Below, piece after piece: positions 6,840-10,092 of a DNA stretch of 10,092 bases. This stretch comes from Pseudomonadota bacterium (GTDB lineage: Bacteria > Pseudomonadota > Alphaproteobacteria > Caulobacterales > Caulobacteraceae), in NCBI GenBank assembly GCA_023416055.1, contig JAEZIH010000131.1:1-10092 (forward strand). Reading direction: 5' to 3'. Position 1 is the stretch's first letter. Every line of letters begins with the position of its first letter. The notes below the pieces were generated by a model. The model did not search any database. It had not been told where the DNA came from and saw only the letters and a list, made by a program, of their open reading frames with translations. Both the position numbers and the translations under genes were made by a program.

Positions 6840-7099
6840 GGATCAAGGCCCAGGGGGCGTCACCAAAGGCTTCGGCCGGCGGAGACCTCCAGGGGAACCG
6901 GATCGGGATCGATGGACGGCGCGGGGCTCGACCCCGTGGAACGCCGGAGACCAGGAGCGCGACAGGATACAGCCGACCGTCGCCGGGGCTCCGCCCTGCT
7001 GACGCTGAGGCCAGGGTCCGAACCTCAATGGCCAAGTCCAACCCGGACTTGGCGAGGGGACGAGGAAAACCGGTTCGCCGGGGATCTTCGTCCCCTCGC
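6840..7099 (+). other. Highly structured intergenic stretch: candidate ncRNA, leader or interspersed repeat
   Basis: No convincing gene lies between 6567 and 7168, yet this part is dense in inverted repeats. They are GGC-TTCG-GCC (6868-6877); GGCG-CGGGG-ctcga-CCCCG-tggaa-CGCC (6918-6945); a perfect 9-bp stem GCCAAGTCC-aaccc-GGACTTGGC (7031-7053), extendable by CCTC (7023-7026) with GAGG (7054-7057); and a 15-bp arm pair (7052-7066 with 7085-7099, one G-T pair) enclosing CCGG-TTCG-CCGG (7070-7081). The 7-mer GGAGACC occurs at 6881 and 6946. Two minus-strand frames stay open across most of it, so gene finders may call false proteins here. Strand and boundaries are uncertain; the UUCG loops favour plus-strand RNA. 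It could be a long leader of the downstream importer genes. Confidence 0.4.
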
Positions 7100-7168
7100 T
7101 CAATTCCGCGCCCGCCCATGACGCGCGGCTCCCTTCCCTTCCCCCCGCCCGGGCCGTAAACCAAGGCA

Positions 7169-8209
7169 ATGAACCGTCGCGGGAATCGCCCCTCATCGCC
7201 CCAGCGTCGCGCCCTGCTGGCCGGGGCCGGGGCTATCGCCGCGACCACTGCCCTAACCGGCTGCGGCAAGTCTCAGGCCCCCGTCGACGATGACGGCCGC
7301 GTCCGTCTGCGCTTCGCCACCGACTGGCGCGCCCAGGCCGAACACGGCGGCTTCTACCAGGCCCTGGCCTCCGGGGCCTATGAGAAGCGCGGCCTCAATG
7401 TCCAGATCATCCAGGGCGGCCCCTCGGTGAACGTCCCCCAGCTGCTCGCCTCGGGCGCGGTCGAGCTGGGCATGGGCTCCAACAGCTTCATTCCGATGAA
7501 CCTTGTCGAGGAGGGCGCGCCGGTGAAGGCGGTCGCCGCCTTCTTCCAGAAGGACCCGCAGGTGCTGATGGCGCACCCGGACCCCTCCCTCCAGGGCATC
7601 GTCGACCTCGCCGGCCGTCCGGTCCTGCTCGCGACCGCCTCCCGGGACGCCTTCTGGGTCTGGCTCAAGGCCAGGTACGGCTTCACCGACGATCAGGTCA
7701 GGACCTACAACTACAATCTGGCCCCCTTCCTCGCCAACGAGCAGGCGGTGCAGCAGGGCTATCTGACCAGCGAGCCCTATACGGTCGAGCGCGAGGGCGG
7801 CTTCACCCCGCGGGTCTTCCTGCTCGCCGACGAAGGCTATCCGTCCTACGCCACCATGGTGCTGGCCCCCAACGCCTTCGCCCGGGATAACGCCCGCGCC
7901 CTGCGGGCCTTCATCGCCGCCTCCGCCGAGGGCTGGCGCGACTACATCCAGGGCGACGGCAAGGCGGCCGACGAACTGATCCGCCGGGATAATCCGGACA
8001 TGACCCAGGACGTCCTCGACCAGGCCCGCGCCAAGCTGAAGGAATATGGCATCGTCGACGGCGGCGACGCCGCCCTCTACGGCCTCGGGACCATGACGGA
8101 GGAACGCTGGCAGGCCTTCTTCGAGGTGACCTCCGCCGCCGGCGTCTATCCCACCAACCTCGACTGGCGTCAGGCCTTCACCACCCAGTACCTGCCTGGC
8201 CGTGGCTGA
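7169..8209 (+). CDS. ABC importer substrate-binding lipoprotein, NMT1/THI5-like
   Basis: This 346-aa periplasmic binding protein feeds a substrate to the ATPase/permease encoded next to it. The N-terminus has twin arginines (13-14) before a hydrophobic run and a lipobox LTGC with Cys32, so it is probably exported, possibly by the Tat route, and lipid-anchored. The mature part shows NMT1/THI5 family features: RFATDWRAQAEHGGFYQAL with HGGFY at 59-63, then LNVQIIQGGPSVNVPQLLAS, VELGMGSN and FFQKDPQVLMAHP. In this family HGG-F/Y-Y proteins often bind thiamine pyrimidine precursors (ThiY), but others bind riboflavin, nitrate or sulfonates, so the substrate is an inference. AAGG lies just before the ATG. 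The stop overlaps the ATPase start by 8 bp. Upstream is a long structured gap. Confidence 0.87.
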   Translation: MNRRGNRPSSPQRRALLAGAGAIAATTALTGCGKSQAPVDDDGRVRLRFATDWRAQAEHGGFYQALASGAYEKRGLNVQIIQGGPSVNVPQLLASGAVELGMGSNSFIPMNLVEEGAPVKAVAAFFQKDPQVLMAHPDPSLQGIVDLAGRPVLLATASRDAFWVWLKARYGFTDDQVRTYNYNLAPFLANEQAVQQGYLTSEPYTVEREGGFTPRVFLLADEGYPSYATMVLAPNAFARDNARALRAFIAASAEGWRDYIQGDGKAADELIRRDNPDMTQDVLDQARAKLKEYGIVDGGDAALYGLGTMTEERWQAFFEVTSAAGVYPTNLDWRQAFTTQYLPGRG

Positions 8210-8975
8210 GACGTCCCCGGCGACGGCGGCTTCCCTGCAGGGAGTCGTCGTGCGCTATCCCGGCCGAACGCCGCTCGGCCCTGTCGACCTGGCCGTCGCG
8301 CCCGGAGAGATCGTCGCCCTCGTGGGCGCCTCGGGCGCGGGCAAGTCCACCCTGCTGCGCCTTCTGGCCCGTCTCGAAGCGCCCGCCGAAGGCGAGGTTG
8401 ACGTCGCAGCGGCGCCGGGCCGCGTCGCCGTCGTCTTCCAGAACCCCACCCTCATGCCCTGGGCGGACATCCGGGCCAACGTCGCCCTCCCGCTCGAGCT
8501 TGCCGGCCTGACCCGGGACGAGGCCCGTCGGCGCGCCGCGGAGGCCCTCGCCGCGGTCGGTCTGGGCGATCGCCTCCAGGCTCGCCCGCGCCAGCTGTCG
8601 GGCGGCATGGCCATGCGGGTTTCCCTCGCCCGCGCCCTGGTGACCCGTCCGGACCTGCTGCTGCTCGACGAACCCTTCGCCGCGCTCGACAGCGTCACGC
8701 GTCGCCGCCTGATCGAGGACCTGCACAGCCTGTGGGCCGGGCAGGCGCCCCGACCCGCCATGGTCTTCGTCACCCATGACGTCGACGAGGCGGTCTACAT
8801 GGCCCATCGCGCCATCGTACTCGACGCCGCCTCGGGCAGGATCGCTGGCGAGCGCCGCCTCCCGGACGCCCTCCCCCGTCCCGCCGGCTGGCGCGCGGAA
8901 GCCGACTATCGCGCCGCGGCCGAGGCCCTCGCCTCCGACCTCGCCGCCAGCATGGGCCACGGAGCGACCGCATGA
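8202..8975 (+). CDS. ABC importer ATP-binding protein (ThiZ/SsuB/TauB type)
   Basis: This 257-aa ATPase powers uptake from the inner face of the membrane. All motifs are present: Walker A GASGAGKST (42-50), Q-loop Gln80 in VVFQNPTLMPW, signature LSGGM (132-136), Walker B LLLLDEP (152-158), D-loop, and switch His192 in FVTHDVDEA. It begins at GTG 8202 inside the end of the binding-protein gene, and its stop overlaps the permease ATG as ATGA, so the three genes should be translated together. The sequence places it in the nitrate/sulfonate/taurine/thiamine-precursor importer ATPase group; motif content alone cannot tell the substrate. The region after about residue 215 is a short C-terminal tail without a recognisable regulatory domain. 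Confidence 0.93.
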   Translation: MAETSPATAASLQGVVVRYPGRTPLGPVDLAVAPGEIVALVGASGAGKSTLLRLLARLEAPAEGEVDVAAAPGRVAVVFQNPTLMPWADIRANVALPLELAGLTRDEARRRAAEALAAVGLGDRLQARPRQLSGGMAMRVSLARALVTRPDLLLLDEPFAALDSVTRRRLIEDLHSLWAGQAPRPAMVFVTHDVDEAVYMAHRAIVLDAASGRIAGERRLPDALPRPAGWRAEADYRAAAEALASDLAASMGHGATA

Positions 8976-9724
8976 CCCGCTTCGCGCCGTCCGTGCTGCT
9001 CCTCGCCCTCCTCCTCGCCGGCTGGGAGACCGCCTGTCGAACTCTCGCCGTCCCCGCCTATCTCCTGCCTACGCCCAGCGCGGTCGCCGTCGCTCTCGCT
9101 GACAGGGCGCCGCTGCTGATCGCCTCGGCGGGGGTCACCTTCTGGATGGCCTTCCAGGCTCTGATGGTCGCGGCCCTCGTCGGAGGCGGTCTCGCCCTCG
9201 CCGTCTCCCTCAGCCGCCCGGCCGAGCAGGCGGTCCGGCCCCTCGCCGTCGCCCTCCAGGTCACCCCTGTGGTGGCTATCGCGCCCCTGGTGATCATCTG
9301 GGCCGGGCTGGACAACGCCGACCGCGCTGTGGTCGCCCTCGCCGCCGCGGTCGCCTTCTTCCCCCTGTTCTCCGGCGTCCTGACCGGGCTGAAGTCCGCT
9401 GACCCGGATCTGGAGCGCCTCTTCGACCTCTACGGCGCCTCGCCCCTGCAGCGGCTGGTCCGCCTGCGCCTGCCCTCGGCCCTGCCCTTCATGCTCGAGG
9501 GCCTGCGCGTCGCCGCCGGCCTGTCGGTGATCGGTGCCGTGGTGGCCGAGTTCGTCTCCGGCTCCGGCGCCACCCAGGGCCTCGCCTGGCGGCTGCTCGA
9601 GGCCGGCAACCGCCTGCGCACCGCAGACATGCTGGCCGCCCTGTTCTGCCTGATGCTGATGGGCCTCGCCCTCCACGCGGTGGTCGGCGCCGTCGAACGG
9701 GCTGTGCGACGCAGACTGGCCTGA
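8972..9724 (+). CDS. ABC importer permease (ThiX/SsuC/TauC type)
   Basis: This 250-aa inner-membrane protein forms the channel of the importer. About six hydrophobic segments are visible, beginning at residues 6-18 and including strong ones near 59-80, 95-112, 118-138, 183-200 and 220-242. The cytoplasmic EAA-type coupling loop, which contacts the ATPase, lies at about 150-172 (FDLYGASPLQRLVRLRLPSA). LLPTPSAV near the N-terminus is typical of the nitrate/sulfonate/thiamine-precursor permeases. The length is normal. It starts at ATG 8972, overlapping the ATPase stop, and ends the operon; a 5-bp inverted repeat 19 bases after the stop (9743-9757) is too weak to call a terminator. Confidence 0.92.
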   Translation: MTRFAPSVLLLALLLAGWETACRTLAVPAYLLPTPSAVAVALADRAPLLIASAGVTFWMAFQALMVAALVGGGLALAVSLSRPAEQAVRPLAVALQVTPVVAIAPLVIIWAGLDNADRAVVALAAAVAFFPLFSGVLTGLKSADPDLERLFDLYGASPLQRLVRLRLPSALPFMLEGLRVAAGLSVIGAVVAEFVSGSGATQGLAWRLLEAGNRLRTADMLAALFCLMLMGLALHAVVGAVERAVRRRLA

Positions 9725-9736
9725 GCGGCCCGCCCG

Positions 9737-9751
9737 TTAGCGCCGGGTTAA
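9737..9751. promoter_or_regulatory. CtrA-like site upstream of the last gene
   Basis: TTAG-N7-TTAA (9737-9751) is one base from the alphaproteobacterial CtrA consensus TTAA-N7-TTAA. It lies 51 bp before the proposed TTG start of the exported protein gene, a position where CtrA could act at a promoter. The same bases partly overlap a small inverted repeat CCGGG-ttaag-CCCGG (9743-9757). In a GC-rich genome the TTAA half-sites are rare, which supports the site, but a single imperfect copy is weak evidence. Confidence 0.35.
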
Positions 9752-9801
9752 GCCCGGGCACGCTACCGTCGCCTTTCAGTTCCCGCGCCTGGAGCCCGCC
9801 C

Positions 9802-10092
9802 TTGCGCAGCGCCTCGTTCCTCACCGCCGTTTTCGCCGTCTCCGGCGGCCTGTTGTTGGCGGATGTCGCCCAGGCCCAGTCGAACGCACGCCTCTCCTGG
9901 CCGGGCCGCCCCGAAGCGGCGCCCGCCTCGACAGCCGAGATCGCGGCGGTCACAGGCTCTCGCCGACCCAATCCCGTCATCCCGCACGGCGGCGTCGCGC
10001 CGCTACCGTTTCCCGCAGTCGCAGGAGCACCTGATCTACCTGTCGCAACTCAACCAGGCCTACTGCATGCAGGTCGGTGTGGAGCACTACCG
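9802..10092 (+). CDS. Exported protein of unknown function, partial, with apparent frameshift
   Basis: A TTG at 9802 follows GGAG (9791-9794) by seven bases and opens a frame that is unbroken to the window edge. The first 26 residues look like a Sec signal peptide (short basic start, AVFAVSGGLLLA core, cut near AQA-Q). G/C use at third positions is high in this frame up to about 9990, then drops sharply (many A/T-ending codons). The +1 frame there takes on the coding bias instead and reads RRYRFPQSQEHLIYLSQLNQ. Frame 1 does not look coding after about 10000. So either one base was gained (or two lost) near 9985-10001 by mutation or sequencing error, or two genes overlap. I do not recognise the protein. 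It continues beyond the window. Confidence 0.55.
   Translation, partial: MRSASFLTAVFAVSGGLLLADVAQAQSNARLSWPGRPEAAPASTAEIAAVTGSRRPNPVIPHGGVAPLPFPAVAGAPDLPVATQPGLLHAGRCGALP

Noticed and set aside
6990..7060. TPP riboswitch upstream of the THI5-like importer
   Set aside because: GCTGAGG and GAACCTCA resemble the aptamer core, but CTGAGA and CCTGAT are changed and I cannot form the P2 pairing, so I do not annotate a riboswitch; it is kept only as a question.
6823..7269. Open minus-strand reading frames in the uup-importer gap
   Set aside because: They overlap the importer start, follow from high GC, show no recognisable protein features and lie on strong inverted repeats; a structured non-coding stretch explains them better.

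Overview
This window is GC-rich with a strong G/C bias at third codon positions, and it looks like a chromosomal segment of an alphaproteobacterium. The best fit is Caulobacterales (Caulobacter or Brevundimonas type). The evidence is a gene transfer agent (GTA)-like head gene cluster, a possible CtrA-type site, and the general style of the proteins. The genus is inferred and not proven.

Region 1 (1-4050, mostly minus strand) is part of a GTA or prophage head module. Read in the direction of transcription it holds an HK97-type portal protein, a 76-aa membrane/coiled-coil protein in the position of RcGTA gene 3.5, a prohead protease, a major capsid protein, and the first 22 codons of a head-tail connector (gp6-like) that runs off the left edge. 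Portal, small protein and protease are tightly coupled by 4-base stop/start overlaps. Two things are unusual. A 259-aa, plus-strand, membrane-anchored gene sits between protease and capsid in antisense orientation, and the terminase gene expected just upstream of the portal is not there. The module starts after a 170-bp AT-richer gap that carries a 12-bp perfect palindrome and overlapping hairpins.

Region 2 (4226-6566) is housekeeping. A YcgN-like cysteine-cluster protein (minus strand) is divergent from, and nearly touching, an ABC-F ATPase of the Uup type (plus strand).

Region 3 (6567-7168) is about 600 bp without a convincing gene. It opens with three DnaA-box-like 9-mers. It then carries many inverted repeats, including UUCG and GNRA tetraloop hairpins, a perfect 9-bp stem and a 15-bp stem. 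This is the best candidate in the window for an undescribed structured RNA or interspersed repeat.

Region 4 (7169-9724) is a three-gene ABC importer operon with overlapping genes: an NMT1/THI5-like lipoprotein binding protein, an ATPase and an inner-membrane permease. The architecture is like ThiY-ThiZ-ThiX pyrimidine-precursor uptake, but the substrate is not proven.

Region 5 (9725-10092) has a CtrA-like site and then an exported protein starting at TTG. Its coding frame appears to shift near 9985-10001, suggesting a frameshift or sequencing error; the gene continues past the right edge.
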